This document shows, in pieces, positions 1 to 13,409 of a stretch of 64,000 bases of DNA. The stretch covers positions 13,392,001 through 13,456,000 of the forward strand of contig CM114273.1 of assembly GCA_050084515.1 (NCBI GenBank), written 5' to 3'. A program made the position numbers and the translations under genes. This DNA is from Blasia pusilla (Eukaryota; Marchantiophyta; Marchantiopsida; Blasiales). Below the pieces are notes generated by a model that saw only the letters and a program-made list of their open reading frames with translations, did not search any database and was not told the DNA's origin. Each line of letters starts with the position of its first letter. The first letter of the stretch is position 1.

Positions 1-102
1 TGATATTTATGAAGGAAGCTACAGATACCTGCACCCATTCCCATAGCCTAACCAAAGAATGATGATGCTAATACAAGCTCACACAAACCAAAAGCAAATT
101 AC

Positions 103-3100
103 CTTCAGTTCCTTCATGTGATGCTCTTTCACCCTGGAAACACCTTTATCCGCTATAACTAAAGGTCGACAAACACGACCTCCGTCTGATGCAATGTAAA
201 TGCACCGCTGACAAGAGAACAGATATTATTCTCTTTCCTTAGATAAAAACAGATAACACAAACCTCATAAGCTATAACATCTTTGACAAAGATAGGCCTA
301 AGCACAAACTTTTCAAGATAAGCAAGTTATGAGTAACTATATATTCCGATTGGCATGAAATCACACGATTAAGGGCGTTAGCCCTGGCTCATATGCTCCC
401 AATGAAGGCCATGTGTGAAGCCTTTCAGTTATTCAATTTTTTTTTAATTTTGGCTACAATAAGCCATACTATTAAGGGCGTTCGCCCCGGCTCAGATGCT
501 CCCAATGAAGGAATATCCGTTTTTCAACTTTTGTTTAATTTTGCCTATACTAAGCCAAGACTTGAATAGAAAATAGGTTATAATAATTATATCAATTTTG
601 TTTTAAAATCAAATCAAATTTAAAAAATATAGAATCTTCATGAAAAGAGTCTGAGTCTTTTTAATGATCAATTTCTTACTTCATTTTCAAATTTAAATTT
701 TTGTATTGAAATATTTAGGAAAAAACTAAAACTTTTAATGTCAAGTTTATTTTTGAAGGGAAATTACATAATACTTTAGAAAAAATGAAAACAGATAATA
801 GTAGAATAGTGGAAATTTTATTATTCTTCAAAAAGATCAAAATGATTTTCTTTTCTTTTGTTTATTTTCAAGCTTTAATTGTGAGGGATTTCTAAAGAAT
901 ATTTTGATACAAACTTTCAATCAAAATGAGTGATTTTTGTTTTACTAATTGAGAGGTGGGGGTTGGAAAAATAAGGATAACTGATTTCTTTCTAAATTAA
1001 TAAGGGAAAAGATAAGCATTTTTTAAAATCAAAATTGGAGTCTAATGATGATTCATATTTTTAAGCGAAAACTTATCTTTACTATTTATTTTTCAACTTT
1101 ATGATTTCAACATGTGTCTAATGTAATGATTTCATTATATTCTCCATTTGTGAAGTATTTTCATTTCTGTCGATCCGGCTTAGTGCATCACATGGGCAAA
1201 ATATTAGTACTCAGTAGTATCTATGAACTCTTGAAACACACCTGCCCAGAGTGCACATGGACACTCACAAACTCTCCAATTTTTCCTGCACGCCTTAAAT
1301 TTCTTAATTGTTCTGCAAATCGCTGCAACACACATGTTTTACATATAAGAAGATGACCAGAAGACGATCAAAAATTATGCCTTACAACCATTGGGAAGTT
1401 GATGGAGTACATAATCTGTTAAAAAACTTGTAGATCAATTCTCTTTATGCATCACATAAACTGCTAACAAATTTTATGCTTAAATTACCTTGATACAATT
1501 ACCGTCCCAACCATTCCATTTTCTTACCCTCTTCAGAAATTTCAAAAAATGCTTTGATTTGCTAATGCAAGGGACTTCAACATACCAGAGGTCGTCTGTG
1601 CACTCCCAGAATTGTCCCATTGAAAAATACAATGAAGGTACTCTTTGCATGAAGTTCCTCTCCAGAAAGCAAGCTTAAATCCTCGACTCCCAATATTGTG
1701 CACTGTAAGAAGGCATGAAAGATGAACCTTGAGGATACAAACTCAGAAAAATTAGCATACATACTTAGGAAAATTAGCATTTGTGCTCCTAGGAAATAAC
1801 AGCTTGCTTCTGTATTCTAGGGACCATGGACCCACTCATCTACTGCAGTAGCGCTTCTCACCATATACTCAGTGCTAAAAGCGATGTGAATTTCGTTCAT
1901 ACTTCCTAAAATAAATTATCCTGGTCTATGAATAGATCCCTCTAGTAAGACCCAGGTGTTTTTTGCACCCCACAGTGATTCTTCCTCATCTACAAAGAGA
2001 TTTCCGTAGTAAAAACTACTTTTGGGCGAAAAAATACTGTTCTGAGTGTTGCCCTGGACCACAACAGCCTCAAGAGTTCCGCAGCCTATGTTAGACCATT
2101 GAGGGTTCTACAAAAGTAGGACTGGCCAAAAGTACATCAGAACCCACTCACTCCTCTTCACTAATTTTCACCATCCTTAAACCTGCAAGAACTCCATAGT
2201 AGTGCTCATAAGCTGTGGTGATGATTGAACTGCTGTGCTGGTTAGTTCATGTGAAGTTACTGGTGTAGTGGTGAAGGTGTTATTCAGCTTGAAGAGGCCA
2301 AGTGAAGTGCATTTTCCATCCAGTAAGAAGAAAGCTCATTGACAGGTAGATGAGATGAATTATTTCTCTACACCCTTAAAGCCTTCACACCACATCAAAA
2401 GTACATGCCTCTGTCATTCTGCATACCATTCAACCCTCACTGGACATGATGCAGCTGTGTGGGATTCTCTTAACAAACACAGGGACATGCGTCAAGCAAT
2501 GCATTTCAAAGCGTTTCTGGGTATGGTGCCCATTTTTCCTCACAAACCCATCTAGGCTGGTGTGATATCCGAACTTGGAGTCGAGCCTCTGAAGGATAGA
2601 CATGACATTGCCAAGTTGAAGTGACTGAGGCAGCTGGAGGTAATGGGACCCCGTCACTACCCTAAAATTTTGGTGCAGACCACTTGGACAGAAAGGATGC
2701 CAGGGAAAATAGGCCAAATTTTAGATGAAAGTATTCAAGCAATTGTCAGTGCAACAAAGCTCCTACAGGGCCTGAACTGTGGTAGCAAAAGCAGGAATCC
2801 TTTGTGGAAACCATAACCCAAACACTGGAGATTGCTCATATCAAAACAGCCTTGAAGAAGTAGAGAAATTCCTCTCTCTTGAATGTACATCCTGAGCCAG
2901 CAGAATTGAGGAACTGGCTACGGGGGACTCCTTGTTTGGAATCCCCGCTCAAATTCAAGTTCAGAACTGGGGTGGTCCTCATGACCTGCCACCCAGTAGG
3001 ATGGGTACACAATCGAAATCCGCCCTTTGTGTGATGATGGGAGTGAGCCTCCAGTCAATACTTGGTCACTTGAGCGAAATGTGGAATAACAAAGAGCAAC

Positions 3101-6100
3101 ACGATAGCTGAAATTGCTAAGCTGATACCACCAGAGCTCTTCATAACATTCAGTAGACTTGATTCCCTGACCGAATCTGCAGCACTTTTCAGTAACAAAA
3201 ATTGAGAATCCCAATCAGGTAACGAAAAGTGTAGTAAACAGTTTCTTGGTTGATATTTAGACACTCCTTGGCAACACTCTGTATGGTCGGCAGTCACATT
3301 ATATGAGAGACTCTCTCCTATTTCTTCACTTTTCCTCCCTCTGAACCCATCCCAGTCTTCAGCACTGTTCAGCGGAGGGTCTAAGGTCGCACGGCTAAGA
3401 CATGGCCTATGTAATAAGTACCGTCTCAATTCCTGGTTTGTATGTCAGTAATCTGTGATTGTAATCCTCATCTATACTTTGTTCGATTAAGGAAATCATT
3501 TTCTCATCTGTAAAGCCACTCTTTGCTATCCCAAATCTGCAAAGATAATTATGGTGACAAGAAAGCTCAACTAAGTTCTCATCAGGAAACCATATCATTT
3601 GTCTAGTTCGAAGATCAGTAGATCACTTGTTGGTAATAAGTTCAATGCAAATAATCCTTTCAAGAAAAGACAACCTACGCTTTGTTAAAAAACTAAACCA
3701 CCGAATGAACTTCACATTCTGTTTCTATGCCAAATAACCACACAAAGACCATTGGCATTTCCTTAAGCTTAGTTCTTTAGCAAATGAAAAGGTTTAGTGG
3801 ACATACCAGAGTAATAATTGGACCTTCTTCTTCATCAGTAGTGACATGAGTCATTAAAGCCAGGTTTTTCACCAAACCACATGCTTCACCTTCTGGTGTG
3901 TCACATGGACATAGCATTCCCCACTGAATGTAAACAGATGACAATTTAACATTGTCAGTCAAGACCTTATTCAAATTCACTCTAGCAACTTACACATATT
4001 AGGTTGAAGGGCACCCTTTCTATGTGAATCCTTACAAAAGTAGCCTCCATCAACACAATTCTATTTGTACTAAAACTTGGTGGTTTCAAGCATACTCAAC
4101 AAAATCTCCTCAGAGATCAACTCTCTACAACTTCTTATTTTCTGGCAATCATGCCACCAAATTACTTCAATCAGGGCTCCACTGATGCACTTGATGACTC
4201 CTCACTTCTCCAGGTTGTGTTGTGGGTAATGTGCAATGCAGGACAATCAAGCATTACCTGACTGGGTTGCAGCGCTCTTGGTCCACTGACTTTACGAGTC
4301 TTTTCAAACTGTGAAGTAATTCGTGTCATGTGACCCAAAGCAGCTATGAATGAGAGCCGTGAGACAACCTGAACATCAAGATAACATTAAAAAGATTTGA
4401 AACCATGGACTTCCAGAACCAGATGAGGGATCACTTGTAAAATATTACCAACAAGAGAACACTAAAAACTTTTGCTATCCATAAGACAAGCAGCCATGTA
4501 CCTGAGTCACACCTTTTCTGTCCATTCTGAACCGCTTCACCGTCCAATTACCACTTGAGATTGCATGCTCCAAACCACTAGTGAGAAAATCTGGTCTCAT
4601 ACACTGCCACCCAACAAGGGATCCATGAGAAGATCAAACTGCAGAAACCTGTCTTTACCACCAGTAGCAGAAAGCCAAGTTCCTATAATCCTAAAGAGAT
4701 GAGGTCTACAGGGGCCGTGTCTGTTAATGTTCTCAGCCTACTATGGTCTTTAATATATAATGAACAAAAATACCTTTGCGACATCAAACTGAGTCGACCT
4801 GTTTGCTTTAGAAAGAGTAATATCAACATGCTTTTTCAATTCTCCATTCATCCGCTTGAAACAATCCTGCAAAAGCCAAATTCATAAGATTGTGAAGTGG
4901 TGGATAGAAGAAGTCAACAATATCAATCACAGACAAATACAACCTTCTTCGGAAAGACTATGTCTGAGCTGCACCTCAAAAAGAAGAGCAAGAAGCTGCC
5001 CGGCAAGCTCAAGCCGCTTATTTCCTACATAATCCTGTCAAGGAGGAAACAAGCCAGTACACTTGTCAGGTTATCCAAGACTAAGCAACAGAACATGTAA
5101 ATGAGGTTGCCTGTAACTTGCTAATAACAAACAACAAGAAAGGTGAGGTACTTGAACATTTCTGAAATCAGAATACATATGGTGCATGTTGGCAAGGCCC
5201 AGTGTTATTTCTGAAGACTACTGGACCACAGTCAATTGTTTGTCATTGCTGGAAATTGATCTCATAGAAAGCTCAGAAACAGAGTTGTTTCCCATGAGTT
5301 CACCTTGTCATCAACAGCATCTGAGTTTAGCATTGCCTCCAACATTCGTCTAATCATAACTGCGATATATATGCATTTATTGCGAAAATCATAGTGATGA
5401 ACCTATACACATAAATCAGATGTCAGCTGACAAAGTAAGGAATCTTTATGACAATCAGATCAAGCTGACAGTGTCTTCATAGAACCTACTTCCTAAGCTG
5501 ACTAGCATATCAATTCTCTTCTTAAAATAAATTGGTTTCTTTCTGCTTCTCAATCAAGCACACACAAACTCGACAGAAACTCCAGCATTTTCGAAGGAGA
5601 TATTCCAAATGCCAGGAGCAGCACCTACAGGAATATGAGCGAGCACAACATTTGCAAGAATGTCACGAGCCTCATCAACCTGCAAAAAATCCAGTGTTTG
5701 TTAATCGACAGCAAGACTGTAACCTGCTCCCAAAGTGTAAAAGAGTTTCAAAGTTCACATTCTCCTGCTTCAGAGCAAGGGCATCACCCTAGAATAACAA
5801 TGATCAAATGTTTACCTTCGACCTCTTGGCTTTAACCCACATGTTGCGGCTTGATTTGACCTGAAAATTCCGAAGAAACGATTCTATGAGTCACTACTGC
5901 CATCTCAACCTTCTAGCTTTCAAGTACACCAGTAAAGAAGCAAAATAAGAATTGTTCATAATCTGTCTATACTCTGTTCCTGATAATCCTCTGTACAACT
6001 ATTCTTTCAGCTTCACAGTTTTTCAATGGGCCTACAGATGTCAGCAAGACCAAACCAACAAGGAATACTTTCAATCATGACTGGACACTTTCACCAGGAA

Positions 6101-9100
6101 TACAGAAAGGAGGACTATGGCAGTTGTTGAGGGTGGTTCTATTTTCCACAACCACGACTTTATCCAATTCAGTGATAATGTCTGGACATTTAGAGGAGAA
6201 AAACGAATATCAATAACAGAATTAAAAAAAGCATGTAGTTGAGGACCTTGGCTCCAAGATACTCGAGTGCTTGCTGCTGGGAGTAAATGGATAGACCAGC
6301 GCATTCCTAGAAAATCCAAGCAACCACGATAAGAGATTAGACAAATATCAGATTGAGCTTGTTTAGAAACCCATTCCGGTATCAGCACACTAAGAACCTC
6401 CTAAAAAAATTATTGTCAAGGAATCACATCACTTTGTCCTGGGTGGGACCCTCACAAAGCAAAACTGCAGATAAAATATGTGTGTATGTGATGCCAAATT
6501 ACACAAAAATCAGTAATACTTTACCTGCATAGAGGGAGCCAAGATCCCAGCATACTTGGGATCTCTCCCCACCATTTGAACTATCTCCTGATCACTCTCC
6601 ATTCCCATTGCCTTCAGAACCACCACAATGGGTACCTGCCAGAGTATATACAATTTAAATAACGTGAGAAGAATCTATCATGTCCACTTACCACACCAAA
6701 TTGTGGAAGAATGAAACAATAAAGGCCAATGACTGACTTGTTGATGTAAACATCTAGCTGATATGCTTAACTTGTATCCAACTTAATGCAGAATTGCATC
6801 GTTATTTCTTGACATACTCAATACACCTGCCTCCCCTACATGGGAAAAAAAGGTAGGAAAATAGGTGGGATGGAGCCCTTCAGCTAGCTCACCATAACTG
6901 GATGTCAGCAGCAAAATGAATTCAAGTAATCCTTGGCAAATCTGTGTATGGAGCCTAAGCCTATGTGTGGGGGGATTTTGGATTCTCAAGGAAGCATACA
7001 TCATCACCAAAAGTGTTATGACGCAAATACAATTTGTCGTGCTTCACAGCAAGATTCGTCTTACTCTTGCGCTCATGTGTACTGCTTGTAACTGAGGCTG
7101 CAACACTGTTAACAGAATCAAAATTCGGAGTTATGGGAGGCACCAATCATTCCAATCACTTACATGTGGCTCATGCACAATAGCTAATGAGCTCACTTGA
7201 CTAAGACATAAAAACAAAATTCATTTATTTGGGTGGACAAAGATTGTTAAGCACGTCAATTTGTGCAGTTATGATCGGTCAACAAAAATGACAGCTGTCA
7301 TCACTGTGGACTTACTTCCCATGACTATCTGTGTCAATGATTATACGATTTTTGGACAACTGTTCCTGAATTAAAATCACCTGCAAAATAAACACCTAAC
7401 TTTGTAAGATAGCGAACATGACACCTCTGCCTCAAAAGGAACCTTTTACAGCACTCCGTAGTAGAAGATGTATTAAACTTCAAGCATATGAAGGATGAGG
7501 ATGTGAATATATACTTGCCTTCTCAGTACCCTTCACAACAAAGTAGCCACCAGGATCCAGAGGGCACTCCCCTGGCAAAAGATCAACCACAGCGCACAAG
7601 ATGAAGCTGATGTGGACATGAACATACAGAGCCCATCTAGAATTCATCTAATTATTTCTTGGCCCATCCAACATACAAATTAGCCGCATATTTCGTCCAA
7701 TGCTTGATGCCAATGTGCAGGAAATTAATTCAACCCACCTAATTTGGCAAGTTCAGCTTCATTTTTCCCATAAAGCACGCAGCGAGAGCTCCTCAACATC
7801 AATGGCATCCTTCCTATGACCAGGGCACCCTGCAATCAAAGCGCGAAGGTATTCAATGTGACAACCACAATAAACCAGTCGATTTTAATTTGAACAAGAG
7901 GCTCCTGGTGTTACTGTAATGACAGGCTAGATGCTCATCACTTCACATAGAAAGGTCACCTGTCCATCCTTCCCCTTGCGCACCACAATCTCTTTTCCTC
8001 TCGTGTACTCTACATCAACACTTATAGGTGCAGCATACCTGTGGAGCACACCACAATCAGAAAAGTAAAAGTGTACCAAGTACAGAAACCTACATAGAAA
8101 TGACAATTTGAGGGTATAATCCTTGAGTTAGCATCTCACACACACAGGTAAAAATGGTATGTGGACTGCTAGCTGATTATCAGCCACAAACATTGGCTAG
8201 ATGATGTGACTGTGAAAGAGAAATGGCCATGTATAGGGAAAAAAAAACTGGATTGGATTCTCTGTGCTTGAAGAGAATGAACAAAAAAGTTCACTGAGCA
8301 GAAGCATCAGAGATCGTATCATGGCAACAGTAACAGTTCCAACATTGCAGTAGAAAATGGAAAATAAAAGAACGTGATTAAAGTACAAAAAATTACGTCA
8401 TGTCTCGTAGGCGGCATTGGTGAGGAGTGATATCCTCAACAATGTAGTCCTGTTCCACACAGGGTTTCCCCACAAAAATATCTGTGAACCTGCACTCATT
8501 TCACAGATTTCAAATCAGAGCCCATAACTGATAAAACTTCCGTGACCATGTACACACTTCAAAAAGAATCAAGAAAATCTACGTCTTATGCTCATGCTCA
8601 TGCTCATGATCTGACAACTCAATCACTTTCTTATTTTGAGCATAAAATTGCAAGCTGGACCCCACAGCTAAGCCACGGAAAGAATTAGGAACTGTCTTTC
8701 AAGCTGTCTTCCTCTTAGCAAAAGAGATTATTTCAAAGCATGGCATTGTGTTTGACATGTGGACAGTGGGAAATACAAAACCCCGTGCGGAACATGCTCA
8801 GTTTGGTCCAGCTTCCTGTAGTATTTGAATCACAATTTGAAACCAAGGCCAAGAAATCTCAACTCTTGCTCTCAGCAATTAATTATTGAATTTGATCAAT
8901 TTGTAAATCCCTCCAACTACACAGGTACAAGTCCTTTCCGAAAAGTTCAGACGGCTGCCCTCCATCAACATTGTAGAAGAGGGATTTTCCGGTTGAGATT
9001 TCTCCGAATCATGTTGTGGAACTCTTTACTTACGAAGTGTGACTTTTTGTTCTCAAGAGCCGAATTCGAAATTGGCTACACACCCTTCCATCTCAATTTT

Positions 9101-9822
9101 AGTGTTCCAGAATAATTTTTTTGTCTCCATTGCATGGTCTGTCACAAAACATCTTTTCCAAGGCAGAGCTGATGCAACTTCTTGCGGAATTCCCGTATCT
9201 TCCTATGGATGGATTCTTTCTGTTGACATTATCTTTACAGTCGTTAAGTGTCGGTCCGCATAACGACCGTTCCAGTATTTGACCCATCCCGGGAGTTGGT
9301 CCATTCGAGCAGGGGATGATTGAAATAACGAACTTTTGAAATTTTCCCGTATGAAATTCCCGCTGAATGTGAGAGACTTCCCACAAAAGCACTGAATCTT
9401 AAAGAACCTGCTACGAAAAAAGTGAAGGATAGTGGAGACTTACTTGAGGTAGAAGTTTGGATCAACATCCGAAGTTATTTTTTCGTTTGCCTTGGCATGG
9501 ATGATTTTCTTTATCTCACAATTTATGAGATAATTAAACGAGTCAATATGCTGTTTCACCAGGCCCTTCACCTGAAAAGCAGTTGGATTCCTTCGTGAGA
9601 ATTCGCGGGTGCCATGCGGTGTGTGCCTGGAATTTTTAACAAGTGGCCAAATAACAGATCGCTTGGAGAAAAGTCTGGTAAAAGCAAGTATACCTTCAAA
9701 AAGGCAGGAAGAAGCTGAAATTTGTCCACAGTAGTTTTGAGGGGCGCCTCAAAGTTCTTTCCACTGTACAAGTTCCCCTTGCCTCCCCCATCTAAGATCG
9801 ATGGTTTCGCATCCTGCTCCAT
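103..9822 (-). CDS. NRPC2: DNA-directed RNA polymerase III subunit 2 (NRPC2/RPC2), N-terminal 632 aa, runs off left edge
   Basis: Second-largest catalytic subunit of nuclear RNA polymerase III, which makes tRNA and 5S rRNA. I assembled 21 exons on the minus strand, 5' to 3': 9694-9822, 9444-9571, 8397-8489, 7960-8038, 7739-7829, 7519-7571, 7316-7380, 7000-7105, 6525-6635, 6247-6306, 5816-5860, 5629-5679, 5304-5402, 4975-5034, 4774-4866, 4502-4603, 4258-4368, 3807-3923, 1586-1702, 1242-1322, 103-207. All junctions are in phase and give 632 codons. Diagnostic stretches are [11 protein letters not shown] (exon 1), [12 protein letters not shown] (exons 7-8), [11 protein letters not shown] (exon 8), [19 protein letters not shown] (exon 9), [17 protein letters not shown] (exon 17), [17 protein letters not shown] (exon 18, the fork domain, ~residues 493-510) and [19 protein letters not shown] (exon 21). 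The start gives [10 protein letters not shown], followed by the conserved entry to the protrusion domain. The family is usually about 1,150 aa, so the hybrid-binding, wall and clamp parts lie beyond base 1. The intron after exon 6 has a GC donor; all others seen are GT-AG. Confidence 0.97.
368..555. repeat. Two-copy tandem duplication (~103 bp) in an NRPC2 intron
   Basis: The block starting ATTAAGGGCGTT at 368 recurs at 471. Both copies continue with a shared CTCCCAATGAAGG and end in a T-rich stretch followed by AAGCCA. The second copy is slightly shorter. It lies in the 1,034-bp intron between NRPC2 exons 20 and 21. Confidence 0.8.
945..1170. repeat. AT-rich dispersed repeat inside an NRPC2 intron, related to 31820-32030
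   Basis: By eye this stretch aligns, with divergence, to 31820-32030. Both contain GGGGNTTGGAAAA followed by an AAATTAATAA-type motif, and both end in a run reading roughly TTCATTATATTCTCCATTTGTG (here interrupted by differences). No coding potential is visible. Probably an old non-coding transposon fragment. Confidence 0.5.
1703..3806 (-). other. Unusually long NRPC2 intron (2,104 bp) between exons 18 and 19
   Basis: Most NRPC2 introns in this window are below about 700 bp; this one exceeds 2 kb. Its boundaries are GTATGT and TTACAG on the minus strand and the flanking exons join in phase (EGPIITL then CTILGVED). Several minus-strand open frames lie inside (2430-2717, 2918-3214, 3055-3429, 3407-3598), but I recognise no protein family in them and see no terminal repeats. 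Confidence 0.7.
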
Positions 9823-10530
9823 CGTAGAGGACCTCAGCTCCCTACTTCGTTAAGCAGAATCCGGTCTGATTCACATCGGCTCCCCCACGTCACCCGAAAA
9901 AGAAAGCACAGCGCAGCATTCATGAGCTAGCAAAGTCCTGTCCGTCACTTTCTCAGTTGACCGCCTTCCATTCCTCCAGCACCCTCGATCCTCAGTCTCA
10001 TGGAGGTCTGTCTGCGCGCACATCCAATTCTACTTCACCAACTCTCCCCGCCGCAAAACCCCGAAATCGCATGCACTCTCTACACAACGACTACTTCCAT
10101 CCTTCTTTTAAATACTAATCAGAACACAGAGCAGCCCCGGCTTCACTGTCCGACCCGAATCCCTCCCAACCTCTCCCACATCGAATTCCGACATCGTCAT
10201 TCTCCGTCATCCTGTCCTCTACACATTCCTCTTCCTCCCGGCCTTCCTCTCCTCCGAGCGATCATCGATACCCCTGCCTCCGCACATTACGATCTCCCTC
10301 AACATATCACGCAGCAACCAGAGAGCGCAGCTCTACCGCGTTTGTTTCTCTGTTGCCGCTCGCATTGCTCCGCGCTCTTCAAAATGTCCCGTTTCTCCCT
10401 CTGTACAGGGGCCTCCGTAGTGGAATTAGTTCCGTAGGGGGGGGGAGGGCGCCACTTAAGCGTGTATCTCCTCTCTACACTACTCTGTTTTCCAGCCGCC
10501 GACGACACGTGCTTCGTTTAACTAGGGCGT
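9823..10530. other. 5' flank of NRPC2; no gene recognised
   Basis: This should hold the NRPC2 promoter and 5' untranslated region (minus strand). It is C-rich on the plus strand. A plus-strand open frame at 10000-10437 has a proline- and leucine-rich product with no recognisable domain, so I do not call it a gene. No clear TATA box is seen. Confidence 0.4.
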
Positions 10531-11100
10531 CTCAGAGTCGATGCCGTAGTAGGTCGGACGGGTGACACGGAATGGCCGTAAATGTGTGTTTCAAATATCC
10601 TAAATCTATATTAGGGCGTCTCAAAAACGTGCCGTAAGGTCGGACGTTAGTAACCGTAATTTTCTATACGGCCAAATGCCGGATGGGGGTGTTGACGGAG
10701 GTGGACACGCACCTCCTGCGGCCGGACGTCCAAGACGGATCTGCGTGTATTTAGGTCATGCGCCCTAAAAATTGCGGAATACGTCAAATAAGCTCCTCAA
10801 ATAGAAATGGAAGTCATCCCTATTATATGGTCAAACATTACGTCCTCCAAGTGAGACGCCCCACTAAAATACGAGTCGATGGTCGGACGGGCGAGATGGA
10901 ATGGCCATAAAAGTGTGTTTCCTATGCTCCTGTAGGACGTCCTAGGGTAGGATTCCAACATGGCGTTTCAAATTTGTGTGCGTAGGTTTGGACATATTGT
11001 CCGTATTTTTATTTATGGCTTTACAGCATGTTGGGTATGGGGTGTCGCAAGAGGTAGACGCTCGCCTCTTACGGCCGGACGCAGAGACATGTTCCCCCTT
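10530..11100. repeat. Imperfect GC-rich duplication, unit about 330-350 bp
   Basis: GGTCGGACGGG followed by GGAATGGCC(G/A)TAAA and GTGTGTTTC occurs near 10550 and again near 10880. A second pair of matching blocks, each ending in ACGGCCGGACG or GCGGCCGGACG after an inverted GAGGTNGAC/CGCCTC arm, lies near 10690 and 11045. The copies have diverged and spacing differs slightly. No coding potential is evident. It may be a remnant of a terminal repeat or of a CpG-rich satellite. Confidence 0.55.
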
Positions 11101-13095
11101 TATTTTTTACTTCATGTCACGTGAAAAAAAGTACGGAACCTTTGATGTAGAGAAATACCGTCCTTTTTTTACGGTCCAGCTTTTTAAGATGCCCTACTGT
11201 CTATCTTAACTTTTATTGTTTCTTTGTCTCTAGTACGGCGTGCCAACGATGTGGACGTACGTAGGTTACCTCCATACATCTAAGCTGATTCCCGACCTCG
11301 TAATGATGGAGCTAATTAGAAGAACATCACTCTACAAACTCATGCACCCTTTTTTTATTTTAAAGATAAAAAGTTAAGAGACTCTGCGACCTTTCTGCGA
11401 GATGCCTAATCTTACTACTAGAAAGGTAAACGTACAATTTGCCATGAGAAAATATAGGAGTTGACAAGTCAATTTTTAACTGTTTTAGAGCTTAATGTTG
11501 TGACTAGTTAATGATCACGGAAAAACTCAAGACAAATAAGAAAGAAATATACGAATATTGTAAAATAAATTGAAATCAAACGCGATCAATGGAATATGTG
11601 AAACAAGCAGCTGCCAAATCTTGTGTAAGAGTAAGTGGTTGATGGCAAAAAAACACCTAAGCAATGACCAATCATGAAGCTATGACACACATTGCGAAAT
11701 TCAAAATTGGTAAGTTGTTGATTCACTCAAGATTGAGCAAGAAGTAATAACTGATAAGCGATTACTAGCGAATCACACAGTAACCGCCATTAATAGCATA
11801 GAAGTTGAGCATTCGTCCATAGGGGAGGAGCAAGGAGAAATAAAGAGGCAACAAACCTTCATCGACAAGAGCTAGATGTGGCTATCAGCCAATACCGACA
11901 AAGAGAGAAATAAAGATGGAAAGGGAATCTCACTGATTTTTTTAAGTCGCTCGACTCTATTGGCAGCAGCCTACGTGCCTTAACACACCTGTGATGAAGT
12001 TTGGGGGAGTTCACTTGCCGCGAGGCTGGCAATTTCTTGTGGGCATCCTCCCAAGAGTGTGAACATAGTAGAGCAATCAAGAGAGTCAATCCCCTGCAAA
12101 ATCACATGAAGCCCTCTACCCCGTGTCTCAACGAATCCCTAATCAAGATGCACGAGTGCTATAGCATGCACATTGCACAAAGCCATATCAATAGCCTTAG
12201 TGCCTTATGCACTTCACACCACGAGGTCACTATATTACATAAATGCATATGCGACGTAAATGCTTAGCCTAAACTAGGACGTATCAACCTAACGTGGAGA
12301 ATTGGAATTTACATTCCTCTTGTAGGGGCCGTAATTAAAACTTGATCTTCGACATTTTTCCTTGTGATAATTTAAACATGTATCATATGTTGCATAAATC
12401 TTCAAATCACTGATCGTGAATGATTTGCATATCTCTTGGATTCGTTCATGCTTGGTAAGAGCATGATAAGTGCATCATTTTTCAAACATAAATAATGTAG
12501 AGATAGTCTTTAACATAAGCTTGTTTTCAAGAACTCAAAGCTAAGATAGTTATACTCATGTACATAACAACATAACAAACATACATACATGAAGTATTAT
12601 TACAATATACATAATTTATATTATTATTGGAAAATGTCTTATTGATTTGCAAACACCGCTCTCTTTGACACATGGCACCTGGGCAACAAGAGAATGTTTC
12701 ACATGCTGTAAGCACCAAGAAAAACAATTTAATTTATGTATGGCATCATTATTCCTTTCATTATTCCCTTCACGCGCACTACCAAAAACTCCTCAAATAA
12801 TTTTTCATTTTGCGTGCATCGTTCGGGCACCATACTGTTATTATATATCACACAAATGTTTTTACACATATGGAAAATCATTGCTAACTCTATATAAAAT
12901 AGAGACATATTTTATGTATTTATATCATCAACATCTCTATTTCTTGGCGTTAAAATATTCGCATCTCTTATTTTCTTCATATGAAGTTTTGTGATGTCGT
13001 GCGCATACACATCCCTGTCACCGAACACATACACAAACACGCACGATCCCATGCTAACTCATGGCATCCAAACAACGAGACAAAAAGTACCAAAA
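11100..13095. other. Intergenic, nothing recognised
   Basis: AT-rich to mixed composition. Open frames here (for example 12001-12267 and 12647-12994 on the plus strand) are short, low in complexity and match no family I know. Confidence 0.4.
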
Positions 13096-13103
13096 TATCT
13101 CTA

Positions 13104-13402
13104 ATAAAGTAAGATCCAATCTCTCTCTACACAATCTCACACCATAGCTCTCAAAGGTGTGCACTCTCTCTCATGTCAAACCAAACCCACTCTCCTAATG
13201 AGAGGCTTGGGTTACACTCACAAGGCAAGGGACTATAGCTCCGCCGCCTCATGCCAAGAGGTTCAACAAAGAGAGAATGAGCTCTCAAACTCTCTTTCCT
13301 TGGGATATATACCCCTCCCCTCTCCCAAGCTTTCTCCATGGTAACCTATTCTCCCAAGTCACCTCCTTGGCTCTTGACATGATGTAGGAGATCAACGGCC
13401 AC
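13104..13402 (-). repeat. Solo LTR of the element-1 gypsy family
   Basis: This block matches 37166-37468, the 5' LTR of gypsy element 1, closely over about 300 bp. The match runs from AAGTAAGATCCAATCTCTCT through CTCCTAATGAGAGGCTTGGG to GGCCACTT(A/C)CC. On the minus strand it contains a TATA-like GGGTATATATCCC near 13310. No gag or pol sequence flanks it, so it reads as a solo LTR left by LTR-LTR recombination. Confidence 0.75.
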
Positions 13403-13409
13403 TTACCAA

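Noticed and set aside
2430-3598. Minus-strand ORFs between NRPC2 exons 18 and 19 as extra NRPC2 exons
   Set aside because: Exons 18 and 19 join in phase and match the family without any insertion, so these frames are intronic.
10000-10437. A 145-aa plus-strand gene upstream of NRPC2
   Set aside because: Low-complexity Pro/Leu/Ser product without a domain, in a C-rich promoter region.
13159-13344. Matching 61-75-aa open frames at 13159 and 37220 as a conserved small gene
   Set aside because: The similarity covers the whole LTR, including non-coding parts, and the LTR identity explains it.
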